Of a stretch of DNA of 64,000 nucleotides, positions 47,401 through 59,075 are shown piece by piece. Position 1 is the first letter of the stretch; every line of letters starts with the position of its first letter. Location of the stretch: the NCBI GenBank assembly GCA_001599975.1, contig BCIO01000005.1, positions 1-64,000 on the forward strand. Direction: 5' to 3'. The notes under the pieces were generated by a model that had not been told where the DNA came from, did not search any database, and saw only the letters and a list, made by a program, of their open reading frames with translations. The stretch is from Cystobasidiopsis lactophilus (Eukaryota > Basidiomycota > Agaricostilbomycetes > Agaricostilbales > Chionosphaeraceae). Position numbers and translations under genes: made by a program.

Positions 47401-50400
47401 CTATGGTATCTTTCTACGTCTAAAGTTGAGTATACTGACGCATCTAACGTGGATTTGCTTGATACGCAAAGCAAAGAAGAAGACGTAAACGAGGAAGAAG
47501 GTGGCAACGGTGAAAGCCAAGAGAACGCCAAAGTATTGCCATCTGTCTGGATAGTAGGAATTGAGAGTGGCAGAGTATTGGTCGCCAAGAGTATAGGGGC
47601 AGAATTGGCATCCAGACGAGACTTCGGTCAGCAAGCCGCCCGAGCTGGCCGCAAAGCCTCCAGCATATGCTGCATTGCGACATGTCAGATGCTTTACGGC
47701 TTATGCAATTCAAAGAGAGACAGACCTTGGCACGACTGTCCTGGTGGCGGCTGGAAGATGTAAGCCTCATTTGATGGATCGCAGATCACGGGAAGGTCGT
47801 GTAGAAGGGTTGAGATCTGTCCTCGAATGAACCACGTTATCGGGTTCATCCAGTAGAGAAAGTTGCGCCAGAGCACGTTGAGAGTGGCATAGCGGACCAT
47901 AATGCCGCTGCGTGCTCGAGTCAGAAGTGCGTCCGAATCGGAAGGACAAGCTAGGCCATACTTCATCAAGCTGAGAAAGACCAACTGGAGTCGAACTTCC
48001 GTTAGCTTAACCGTACGGCATTAGTTGTCGAGCAGCTCACAAAAAACGGCAGGATGTTCGCCACCGAGAGTTTGCGGTCCGACACCGAGCACAACAGGTG
48101 CGTAAAGAAGGGCACGAAGAGGTTCAAGAGGATAAGCGTGAGGAGGGTATATCCGGCAGCCTGGCAAGAACGCACATTCAGCGGGCTATCAGGTCTAGGC
48201 GAGGAATCGACTGACCTCGCCCGTTGGGAAGCCCGCCAAAAAGTGCCACATAACCCAATACACGAAGCCGCTGACCAACGCGTACGGAATTTCATTCAGT
48301 AAGAGACCGGTAATCAGCGCTATCCAGGAGTACTGTGCTCGCACTCTCAGATCGTTTCAAGGGGGAAGGTCAGATGGTCCACCCACGGTTCTGCTGTGGC
48401 GCTCGCGGACTAGCCACAGCATTCGAACTTCAAAGGCTTTCGGGATGGACGCGTTGCATACTACAACCAAATCAGCACTTGCGCAGGCAACGAGATTGGA
48501 AACGACTCACATGCAGGCATGATCAAGATTGCCAAGAAAATCGTGAAAGCTGTCGGGGGGCAACATTCAGCATTGGGACAGTGAGCTCGTTCGACTTGGG
48601 GCCCACTGATTTGCTGGAGCTGGTTCAAAGTCTGCGAGCCTTGGCCGATCTGCGAGTCGCCCTGAGCTTGACCGTGTCAATGCAACTGAAAGGACGCACC
48701 TTGTAAAATGTGAAGCCATTGAAAAGCGCGATCAGTGCGCTCATATAAAGCTTGCCGTATCTGGGCGGAGAGGATGTTTAGGAAGTCTGCATCGCAGCGG
48801 CATCGCTGGACTCACCCGTAGCCTGCATCGCGCCAAAAGTGGCGCGCAATTCGCACTGTCACCATCTTGCATTGAAACCAGAGCGGCGTCGCAAAGTTGT
48901 CCGACAAGGACGAGTCAGCCTGGCGTGCTTTTTGGGCTCGCTCCGCGGTAATCTCGTCGATCTCGCGGTCGACTTCGGCGGCCTCCGGACTCTCGCGCCA
49001 CACTTGCGCCCACGTTTTGTCGCTGTTGGGGATCGGTGTGTTGCAGACCTCGATTGCGTACCTGTTGTGCCAGAGGGCATGGCGCGTCATTTAGGATAAT
49101 GGGCGCAAACGAAGACCAATTCTACTGACTCGGCAATATTTTCACTTCTACCACACTTGCGAGCGCCGTTCTTCTCGAAATAAGACTGGATATCAGAGAC
49201 ATTGCCATGAAAGCAGGTGAATCCGCCTCGAGAAAGCAACAGAAGGCGGTCGAAGTACGAGCTGAAAAGCATGGCCGATGCTGTTGCCGCGAGATAAGAA
49301 TGTGAATGGCAAAGAAGAGCGTATTCACACTCACGTTGATGAATCGTACACAAAGTGGCCTGACCGGCCTGGGCGACCCGCTGAACGAAGCGGCCGATCT
49401 GCAAAGCGCCCTCCGAAGCCAGTCCCGAAGTCGGCTAAAGGCAGGTCAGCATGCGATTGCAAGCATATAAATTCGAAAGGGGCCGTACCTCGTCCAAGAA
49501 CAAGAGAAGAGAGGGTTTGGCGGCGATCTCTACCCCAAGCGTCACGCGTTTCCGCTCCTCCACCGAGAGGCCTTGCTCTGGCGTGCCGATCACAGCGTTC
49601 TGAAGATTTTCTAGATGGAGCAGCTTGACCACCTTGTCGACATGATCCATCTTCTCGGCGTAAGAAACGCTGAAGGGCTGGCGAAGCCGCGCTGCAAACT
49701 CCAAAGCTTCTCGCACAGTCGACGTCGGATCATGGACGTCCATCTGAATGCTGGTAGGTAAGAATCGAGACTAAAGGGCTCAGAAGGCAGCGCACCTGCT
49801 CGGCATAACCAGTCTCGCGCTGGAAACCAAGACCAGCAGGTACGCCATCAACCAGGATGTCGCCAGTGACTTGCTCCGGGTTATGCCGCAGCGACAAAGT
49901 GTTCAAGAGGGTGGTCTTGCCCGCGCCACTGGCACCCATCAGTGCGGTCGCTGTCCCCGGGCGGACGATGCCACTGACGTTGTTGAGGAGCTGCTTCTTT
50001 CCATTGGGCGTGTCGACATAATAGCACACATTCTTGAAGGTGAACACTTTTGAAGAGGGCAAGACGGCCTCTTCCGCCGTCGTGGCTGGCTTCTTTTCCG
50101 GCACTGATGCTTTGTAAGACAGCTTCTCCTCGTCGTCGGCTTCCGACGACGGGCGCACAGACGAGGTGCTGTCCTTCTTTTGGCGCTTGCGAACAAAGAC
50201 GTTGGAGGTGGAGGAAGCGCCGCTGAAGGAGACCATCTCGGACAGGAGCGCGCCGGCGACAATGTAAGAAAAGCAGAAGGCAAGGCAGATCCCGACATTC
50301 CGCCACAGGTGGGCTCGCTTGTAGCCAAAAGAAACAAGGAGATACGCATCGCCAGAGACTGAGAGGGAGCCGGGCTGCGAGCCCGAGACCGCGCAAGTCG

Positions 50401-53049
50401 AAAAGTCGGGCTGGCCATCGGCTGGGATGATTTGGTTGGGCGAGCAGGCGAAAGTCGTCCCGCTGTACTCGTTGGACATGAGAGCTTCAAAGGCGTAGCT
50501 GACGGGCTGGATGTAGGAGATCCACTCGAACCAAGACGGCATGTCTGTCAACAACAGGTGCGATGATTAGGAAGGATGCAAAGGATAGAGCAGGTGCAAT
50601 TTGTCCTACAAGACCGCGGGATCACATAGCCCACCTGCCCATACAGGTTTGAGTCACGCCCATTAACAAGAAAGAAAGCGAACGCACAAAAAGAATGGTG
50701 ATGTTCAAAGCCAGCACGCTGTACCTCAGGCCGGTGTCGAAGTCCGGGGAGATGGCGGCGACCGCTCTGAAGAAGGAGGTGAGGTCAAAGACGGCGATCA
50801 AGACGACCAAGTAGTAGATGAAGAACTGGGAGGCCGTCCGTTGAAAGCCGACGACAAAGTAGAAGATGAGCGAGAAAAGGGTGGTCTGGAACGCGTTGAG
50901 GGGCAGGTCAACCAAGAATTGGGATACAGAGACTGCTGCCGGGCGATAAAAAGCGAATGCACGATGCCTTTGGATGACAGGCCGTCCACTGCAGACACCT
51001 TACATCTGAGCTTCGAAATCGCCGAGAAAAGGACATAAAGGAGGCCCACTCGACACACTCGTCCACTTCGGCAAGGTTCAGCCAGCCCAGGAACAACAGA
51101 CTGAAAAACATGCTGCCACCCCTCGCAAACGCCGAGTTGGTGTCATTGACCGAGTTGACCGAGTGGAACATGGCTCCAACCAGGAGAGCGCAAATCGAGT
51201 TGGTCAAAGTCTTAACGATCAACGCTTCTGGGTCTCCCATCTTGATCTGCCACTGCCTCAAAGTCAAAGCCCAAATTTGCGAGTGGAGGGAGACGGTGTA
51301 GCTGGATGACTTGGGCTGGGTGGCGGACTTGGCCTGGCGGACGGTGCGCTTGAGCTGCTCCTTCCTGGCCAACTGGGAAGTTTGGATCTCCTCCTCGAAC
51401 TCGGCAATGTCCGACAAGGCGTCTTTGTAGTGGCGCGATTCGAGGAAGGCGGCCGCTCGAGCTTCTGGCGTGCGAGGCACGGTGGACTCGAAGCCTTTTC
51501 GGTACCGGACTTCTTCCACGTCGGTGACCGACGTCAAAGCGTCCGGGGTGGTTTGCCGGTCGTTGAGGTCAAAGCCGAGGTCGTGGAAGTAGCGGCGGGC
51601 CGAGTCGGTGGGGCCGAAGAAGATGCAGTGGCCCTGGTCGATGAGGAGGACCTTGTCGAACAAGGCGTAGATGTTCTCCGAGGCCTGGTAGAGGGACACG
51701 ATGCTGGTCAGCTTGGTGATGTCGGTCAAGATGCGCAAGGAGCGGATGTAGTCCAGGGCGGAAGACGAGTCCAAGCCTCGCGTCGAGTTGCTGTTGAGAC
51801 ACTTTCTCTGTTAGCCACCCAAAAACAAGCCACGTGTTACACAAAGTGACCCACTCCCAAGAAGCGACCGAGGGGCCACAAATCAGCACTTCGGCGATGG
51901 ACACGCGCTTCTTCTCGCCGCCACTGACGCCCCGGATGTTCTGGTCGCCCACCTTGGTTTCGGCCACATGGGACAACCCGAACCTTTTCTCAAAACCTCT
52001 TTTCAATCCAAAAACCCCCAACTCATGTGCGAGGGAGGGAGAAGGAACGCACATTTTGAGCATGACATCGAGCAAGATGTACCTCCACGTCTTTGGCGAT
52101 TCCTGGTTCGGCCTGCGCCGGGGCACCTTATTCTTCAAGGCGAACTTGAGGGTTTGAGCCACGCTGAGGGTTGGGTAGTGCAGGTCGTCTAAAAAACGCG
52201 GCTAAAATCAGAACCGGGCAATCCAAATTGGGTCGTCGAACTCACCTTCCGCGTTGTAGATCACTGTGACATTGTCAATCACCATCAACAACGTGTAAAC
52301 GAAAGCAAGAGGCGCATGATTCACCTTCACCTCGAAACTTCCTGCCCAATTCGTCGGCTGAGATGCCGGCATAGTTGAGTTGGCCTTGGACGGCGTGAAA
52401 GGTCTTGGTCTGGTTGCTGACCGCTTTCAAGAAGGTGGAGCAGCCCGACCCTGGGCTTCCCAGCACCAACAACTGCCCGTGACCTTTCAGCACGTGTTGA
52501 TGGGTCACAAGAGAGAGACAACGAACCATCTCATCGCGCAGGGAACCGGAGAAGGAATGGAGGATCTGTCGGATGGGCACTTTGGCACCTGGTAAATACG
52601 AGGCCAAGGTTGGGAAAGTGTTGGTGAAAGCGTTGAAGTAATCCGGTCCAAATCTGGTTGCATTCATCTTTTTTTGTGAAGCTGAAAGTTGTGCAAAAAG
52701 GGGTGACAACTCACGAGCCCCAAATGGCTTTGTCCACCGAATGCACCGTCCTCTCGCCTTGGCCCAACCCAAAGACGGAGAGGTCCTTCCAAATCACGCC
52801 CAAAGGCTTCTCAAACTCGATGCCCTCCTCCTCCAGCTCCCTCTGCCTGGCCCGCACAAAGTCGCTCAAATCAAAAGGCGTGACGGTCGCAGCGACGGAG
52901 ACGACAGAGATCTGCCGGGCCAAGGCGAGGGAGTGGGCAATGTCCACCGCCCGCGCGTCCTCCGCCCAGGCTCCTTCGTCTTGCGCCACCGGGTCCGGAA
53001 GGGAAGCGGTGAGGTCGCCATCTTCGTCTGAGCTGGAGCTAGACGGCAT
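47401..53049 (-). CDS. PDR/CDR-type ABC transporter (ABCG, full length)
   Basis: Plasma-membrane drug or lipid efflux pump with NBD1-TMD1-NBD2-TMD2 order. ATG 53049 begins [16 protein letters not shown]1 has the PDR-type Walker A with Cys in place of Lys ([11 protein letters not shown]) and the signature [16 protein letters not shown]1 includes [23 protein letters not shown]2 has a standard Walker A ([14 protein letters not shown]) and a degenerate signature ([14 protein letters not shown]), as usual in this family, with LLFLDEPTSGLD for Walker B. TMD2 has [12 protein letters not shown] and ends with FALRIKQ. More than fifteen introns. The last intron and exact stop are uncertain; 47401 is the unspliced end. 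Confidence 0.88.
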
Positions 53050-53311
53050 GCCACACCACACGAACACTTTCGCCGCGCTTGGTCGCTTACTCTCAAGAAA
53101 AGTGGGAAGGTCTGAAAAAAGACACTTCTTGGTGGGGGATGAGACGATGAGATCCGGCACGCTTGCCGAACCTGTCACACTTTACATCTTGTGAGCTCCC
53201 TTGAACCTGTCACTGCCGCCCACTTTTTTCTGTCGTTCAAAGTCTTTGGAGAGCGACGGCGACACCTGAGCCTTGTCTTTGAACTTAGCCGAATTCTTTG
53301 CCCCTTTAAAG
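53050..53311. promoter_or_regulatory. Divergent region, ABC transporter / RRP36
   Basis: 262 bp between divergent start codons; likely contains both promoters. No PDRE-like operator is evident on a by-eye scan. Confidence 0.4.
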
Positions 53312-54444
53312 ATGCCTTCGAAGCGAGCTCGATCTCCCTCTCCCTCGGCTTCTTCCTCTTCCAATTCCGACTCTGAACCAGCTGTGGCCGTGTATCAAGG
53401 CGAATCCGAGTTAGAAGACTCTGCCTCATCAGCCTCAGATGAAGAAGACTTTTCAGAAGAAGGAGAAGAAATGGAGCAAGCCAAAGCGTCGCTCTCTTTG
53501 GGTTCTCTGGCCAAAGCTTCAAAGTTGCTCTCCAAACAAGCCGCCAACAAGAGGAGGAAGAAGCGACCCGCTCTGGCCACTGCTGTTGTTGAGGAAGAGG
53601 TTGAGGAAGGAGGGAGAAGGGGGAGGGTGACGCCTAGGATGCAGGGGGTGAAAGGGATGGAGGAAGCTCAGAGGTTGAGAGTGGAGAAGCACTCGAGGGC
53701 CAACAAGCATGCGTTGAGTCTCGCTCCCTCTTTTATTCAAATTGGTTTTCAAATGGGCTGAAGAGGCAAACAAAAATAGGCCAATGGAGATGAGCTCTAA
53801 GAAAGCCGTGGGCAGGTTCCGGACTGTGGTCGAAGTTCCCAAGCAGGTGCGTTTACCCTTATCTCTACCTTTAGCCACTTCCATCTTTGGCTGACGAGAT
53901 CGCAACAAACGCACAGCAAACCCGGGACCCGCGGTTCGACGCTCTGGCCAACTCGCACTTCTCCCAGTCCGTCTTCGACACCACCTACTCCTTCCTTCAC
54001 GACTCGCAAGCTTCCGAACTGGCCTCCCTCCGAGCCGAAGTGGCCAAAGCCAAGAAGAACGCTTCCCTGTCCCGGTCGGCCAAGGAGGAGCTGCAGCAAA
54101 AGCTGATTCGGTTGGAGAGCAAGCACGCGCAGGAGAAGAAGGACCGGCTGGAGGGCGAGGTCATGAAGAAGTGGAAGGCAGAGGAGAAGGCCAAGAGGGA
54201 GTCCTTGGGGAAAGGCGCTTTTTACCTCAAGAAGAGTTCGTCCTTCCTTCCCTCCTTTGCCTTTTCGATATACTAAAAGAGGGATGTGTGTGATGCAGGT
54301 GAGAAGAGGAAGTTGATAGAGGAAGCCAAGCAGCAAGAGCTGGGGAGCGGGGGTCGGTTGAAGAAGTATCTGGGCAAGAAGGAGAAGAAGCGGGCGGGCA
54401 AGGAGAAGAAGAAGTTGCCCCAGCAGAGGGCTGCTTTTGCCTAG
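53312..54444 (+). CDS. RRP36: rRNA biogenesis protein RRP36
   Basis: Nucleolar factor for early 18S pre-rRNA cleavage. ATG 53312 begins MPSKRARSPSPS; the N-terminal third is Ser/acidic. After an intron the second exon has PMEMSSKKAVGRFRTVVEVPK, then RDPRFDALANSHFSQSVFDT, the two defining blocks of the RRP36/DUF947 family. A coiled-coil Lys/Glu-rich tail follows (LIRLESKHAQEKKDRLEGEV), then RLKKYLGKKEKKR and a stop at 54444. Three introns. Family fit is good in both order and spacing. Confidence 0.88.
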
Positions 54445-54810
54445 GTTCCGGGAGGGTCTTGTGCACCAACTTTTGCTTGTGTGTCTCCGAGTCTGAGAGG
54501 GAGAGTGGCGAAAGGGAATTCTTGGACCGCGTCAAGTTCCACCTTCTTTCAGCGTCTTCCAGCTTGCTTTGGGACTCTGGACGACTTGCCCTTTCAAAGC
54601 CATAGCTTCTCATTCGTAGCTCGCCCTAAGAACTCCAGTCAGCAACTGACCCTCCGCCCTTGCTCCATTTTGCCTCGAATAGACGCTTGCCCCCTTGCTC
54701 AACTCCAGTTTGCCGTCTGTCGACTTCCTGCCTTGGTTGGTTGAAAGCAGACTTCCACACTCAAAGTCACCCAAAGGAATTCTCAATTTAAGGCCACGCA
54801 CGCGCCCAAA
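54445..54810. promoter_or_regulatory. Spacer between RRP36 and the UCH gene
   Basis: 366 bp on the same strand, with no open frame that I can support. It should hold the RRP36 3' end and UCH promoter. Confidence 0.35.
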
Positions 54811-55878
54811 ATGGCTCCTCGCTGGGTTCCGCTCGAGAGGTTCGTCTCTTCTCCCTTTTTGACCGCTTTGATCAGAGTTTGAAGACGTGGACGAAACAGC
54901 AATCCAGATGTGTACCAAGTTGAGTTCCCAGCCCAAACCCAGGCCAAAGAGAGAAGGCTGAATAGGTCTCCTCAACCCTGGCACAAAAAAGTCCTGGGCA
55001 GCCTCCATGGGCCTAGATACGAGCCGCTACCCCTTCGTGGACATCTACGGCCTCGACCCTGAGCTGCTCGCTTTCGTCCCCCAACCCGTCCTGGCCGTCC
55101 TCATGCTCTTCCCCATCACCCCCGCCTACGAAGCCGCCCGAGCGAAGGAGGACGACGAGTACAAAGCGGATGGAAGCAAGAGCGAGTTTGGGAAGGACAT
55201 GTTGTTCTTCAAGCAGACCATTGGCAATGCTTGTGGCACCGTCAGTTTTGCTCCTTCCTCAGAAAGGCCATTTCTCACAAGGGATCGAAACGACAGATGG
55301 GGTTGCTTCATGCTCTTGGCAACTCAGGCTTGGAGATCGATGAGAAATCGCCTCTGTTCGTGCCTCTCTACCCCAGTCCAGTGAACTTATTATAGAGGTG
55401 CAAGAACAGAGCCAAGTTACTGGCGGCTTGCAGGCCTTTGGACCCGTACGAGCGCGCCGCCTACCTCGAGACCGCGCCCGAGCTCGAGACGGCCCACCAA
55501 GCCTCCCAGTCCGCCGGGCAGACCGCCACCCCGCAAGCGAGCATCAATGTGGACACCCATTTCGCAGCTTACGTGCGCTTCCTTTTCCCTTACCCTAGCT
55601 CCTTTACCAGAGCTCATAGGAAGAGAGGAGGTACAGGTCGCTTATAAAGGACACATGGTCGAGATGGATGGGCGAAAGAACTTCCCAATCGACCACGGCC
55701 CCATCCAGACCAACTTGTTGGAGGTCCGTTCTCTTTCTCCTCTTCTCTCTCAAAGTTCGATCTCAACTCAACGATGACGAGACAGAGCGCAGTGGAGTGG
55801 ACCAAAGAGATGATCAAGCTCGCGGCCGGCAGCGTCGAGTTCAGCCTGATAGCTCTGACGGCCGGCGTCCAAGAGTAG
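54811..55878 (+). CDS. Ubiquitin C-terminal hydrolase (UCH/YUH1 family)
   Basis: Cysteine protease that removes small adducts from ubiquitin C-termini. ATG 54811 gives MAPRWVPLE; a short exon gives SNPD, as expected for the family. The core exon has FVDIYGLDPELLAFVPQPVL and FFKQTIGNACGT, with the catalytic Cys in NACGT and the oxyanion Gln in KQTIGN. After introns the catalytic His sits in THFAAYV and the Asp in MDGRKNFPIDHG. The protein ends at 55878. The junction around the second exon (54902-54970) does not resolve cleanly in frame by hand, so the extreme N-terminus is tentative. The stop is 8 bp from that of COG3. Confidence 0.82.
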
Positions 55879-55886
55879 TTGGCACG

Positions 55887-58800
55887 CTACTTCTTAGAAG
55901 GCACTACGGATCCCTTAGCTTCTGAAATGGCCCGCAATCGATCCCGGACGTTGGCGGGCAGGATTAGGGTGGAGGACACCTCAAAGTCGTACTCGCTCTT
56001 GACCAGCCCGTAGAACTCGGCATACGTTTCGGTCACTTCCTCCTGTTCTCCCCTTATCAGCGAATGCAAAAAAGGAAAGAAGGAGAGGAGAGGACGAACG
56101 ATGACGGGGCCGATGAGAACCGCGATGGCCTTCTTGTCGCTGACCCAGAGGTTGAGCTTGTTGAGCAAGTCAGTCATGCCGCCCTCCAGCCCGCCCTCAG
56201 CGTTCACAAAGTTGGCGTGCAGCGTCATGACCTGGTCAGGCGTGGCGAACTCTTGGGCGGTGAGGTCGACCACGGTGCTCGAGTTGGAGGAGCGCGTGGA
56301 GAGGTAGGTCTTGGAGCGAGTAGTGAAGGAAGACACGGTGGCCGCAACCATGGCGGCTGCTTGGACGATGAAGTCCTCGCACACAGCTTTCAAAGCTTGG
56401 TCCAGGTCCTGCAGAGGCGCTTTGGTCAACAGGAGCAACTCCTGAAAGGAGATGGCGCAACTTGCAATTTTGGCATCCTTCATCGTCTCGGCGAAGTTGG
56501 GCAAGGAGTGGGTGGCGATCTCGAAGAGAGCGGAAGGGTTCAAGAGGGTCGACGTGTTCCAAAGCAGGTTGCTCAGTGCGTCTGTGGGTCGATTGTCAGT
56601 ACAAAGCTCGATGACCGGGCTTGAAGCAAAGAGACGCACCTGTGACAGTGGAGAAGTCTGCTGCTCTTTCAATCTGCACCAGGTCAACGCTGGCAACCAT
56701 CTCCTTCAAGATCAACAGATGGCGAATGGTGAACAGCTGGCCGTCCAGCTTGGTGTTTTGGGACCGCTGCGACAGGCGAGCAGCCCCGCTGGTCAGCGAC
56801 TGCCGACAAAGCGTAACTGCTTCTCCCGCAAAGTCTTCGAAGATGGCATTCTGCACGGCGCGAGCAAATGGTCAAGAGCAGCCTCGTGTGCGAACAGAAA
56901 AGGAGGGGCCTCACGTTGACGTAAGTGTGAAGCTTTGACAGCACCCAAAGGGTTGTCTTCAGAGTCGGATACCAGCCGCTCTGGACCTCTGAAGGTGGAA
57001 GGCGGGCTTCGAGTGGCTTGCCGAGGTCGGACGGATCGTTGGTCGCCGCGGCCGATAGCCACAGGGACATCCGCTTGCTTTTCGTTAGCTTGTCGGGGTA
57101 ATCAAGGTCGTCAGCAGTCGGGAGATAGTGTAGTACGTCGCTCTGGATCATCGCCTGTGCTCGGAAGACCAAGCGGGTCTGGGCGTCTTGCATAATGGGC
57201 ACGACCAGCCTGGCGAACTGGAGGCTTTGCAAGTGCTGTGCTTTGAAAGGCATGGGTGAAGCCCTGCGATGTTCGTCCGTCGTCATGTAGTTGGGTGTGC
57301 TTTGCCTGGGAAAGTAGGAGCTTCGAGGCGTCTGAGCTGGTTCTGATGGGGTGGTCTCGTCCTCTTCGTCGTCGCCGCCATCCACTTCTATTGACGGGTC
57401 CAAGGAAACGATGGCTTGTAGGACTGTGCACAGTTCGCAAAGCTTGTCAAGGGAAGATTCGTGGAGGATGCGCGGTCGTAAATAGTCGTAAAGGCTGTCG
57501 CAGAGGCTTTCCAGATATTGGCTGTCACCCGAACTTTAGAAGTTGTTTAAGATAAAGGAGCACGGTAGCAACACACTAAATCTCTGGAGCGCCGCTTTGC
57601 GAGAAATATTCGCCAAAGAGGTTCCACTCGGCCAAACAGACGGAGCGCAGATAGGAGCAACCAGTTCGAGCCTGTGCATTCCAGGCCCAGATTCAGACGA
57701 CAACACGCGGGTGGGCACGGCTACTCACCAGCTTGACGAGGTCGGAAGAGTAGGGGTCCATCCGCTTGATCTCGGCGGCCACGCTGTCCGAGGTGAGCGC
57801 GTTCCGCGACGCAAACCAAGTCCCGTAGCATTCGCCCAGCAAGCTCCCGTATTCGTCTGGATCGATGGTTGCCCGCTTCTCGAGCTCGAAAATGAGGAGC
57901 CGCATCTCTTCTGCGTGCGAAGAGAACTTGGTGTAGAGCAGCGCTTGCAGAGCCGTCTCGCTCAGATCGCGCCCGGATAGCTTATCCAGCACCTCCTGGG
58001 TCACAGCCGTAATGTGATTGACAAAGTAAAGCTTGATCAAGGTCATGCTGCGAGTCAGGCATTGTTGAAAGCGGATTAGGTAGATCTCGGCATCTTTGAA
58101 CGTGCGCTGTCCCGGCCAGCATGAGAGCAGGTCAAGGCAAAACAGGTCCAGAATGCACTTACATGCGCCTTGAAGAAGTCGAGACAGATGTCCAGCCGGT
58201 CGACCAGGTTGAGGAAGTCGGGCTCCAGCACGATCGCTTCGCCAGGCAGGTTAAGCTGCTTGGTCGCCTTTTCTAGTTCCCGGAAGTAATCAAGGCGAAG
58301 GCTGATGGCTTCGGAGACTTCGATTAGGTGTTTCTAAAGGCAATTAAGGAGTCAGCAGGCGGCCCTTGCCTCAGCCGAAGAAGCCACAACAAACCTGCTC
58401 CTGCAGCATCTCTTCGCACGCCGACTGCAACACCCTGGAGTTCTCCTCCACAAACTTGTAGTTTGCTTCAATCTCCTTCAGGAAGCCTTGCAGGTTCTGC
58501 AGGTTGTCGAGCATTTCTTGGCAGGACGCGACAAAGGACTGGACGGCGCGCAGGTGGTCGACGTAGGCCACGAGCTGCTCCGACTCGATGGATTGCTCGA
58601 TGTGCGAGGTGTACCAGTCTCGAAACTGGGCGGTGGTTTCAATGGGACCGGGCAGAGCCTTTTCCGCAGGCTGAGAGTGGGTCCGCAGACGCGGCGACGC
58701 TGCTCTCGGCGAACCCGAGGCCAAATCGATGCGGGAGTTGATGCGCTTCAGTAGCGAGGTCGCTTGTACCGGCGTTGACGGCCTGGAAGTCGACTTGGTG

Positions 58801-58943
58801 CCGTTCTGCGTGGCGTGGCTCAATGTGAGAGGCACCGGGCGGACGGCCGCGCTCTCCTGAAGCAGGGCGACGGACGCCTTTTGCTCGCTCGACAACGGGC
58901 ACGCAGCATCCCAGTCTTCTATCCTGAGCCGTGAGGTGCTCAT
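55887..58943 (-). CDS. COG3: Conserved oligomeric Golgi complex subunit 3
   Basis: Tether subunit for retrograde vesicle traffic in the Golgi (Sec34/COG3). ATG 58943 begins MSTSRLRIEDWDAACPLS. The defining N-terminal block is QFRDWYTSHIEQSIESEQ, then LDNLQNLQGFLKEIEANYKFV and VEENSRVLQSACEEML. Later exons give FLNLVDRLDICLDFFKAH, YLIRFQQCLTRSMTLIKLYF and MDPYSSDLVKL, all typical of the family. A middle acidic/Ser linker and a helical C-terminal half (NLLWNTSTLLNPSALFEIA, LSFFPFLHSLIRGEQ) complete it. About nine introns. End at 55887. Confidence 0.9.
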
Positions 58944-59075
58944 TTGGCCAGGTCGACACCGTGGAAACTGAGCAAGGTCATTTTAGGCTTTCCATGGCGC
59001 AAGGCTCACAACCTGCAAAGGGAGTGGGCAGACGGGTTACAACTTGGCAATTGCAGAGCATCGACCCAAAACAAT

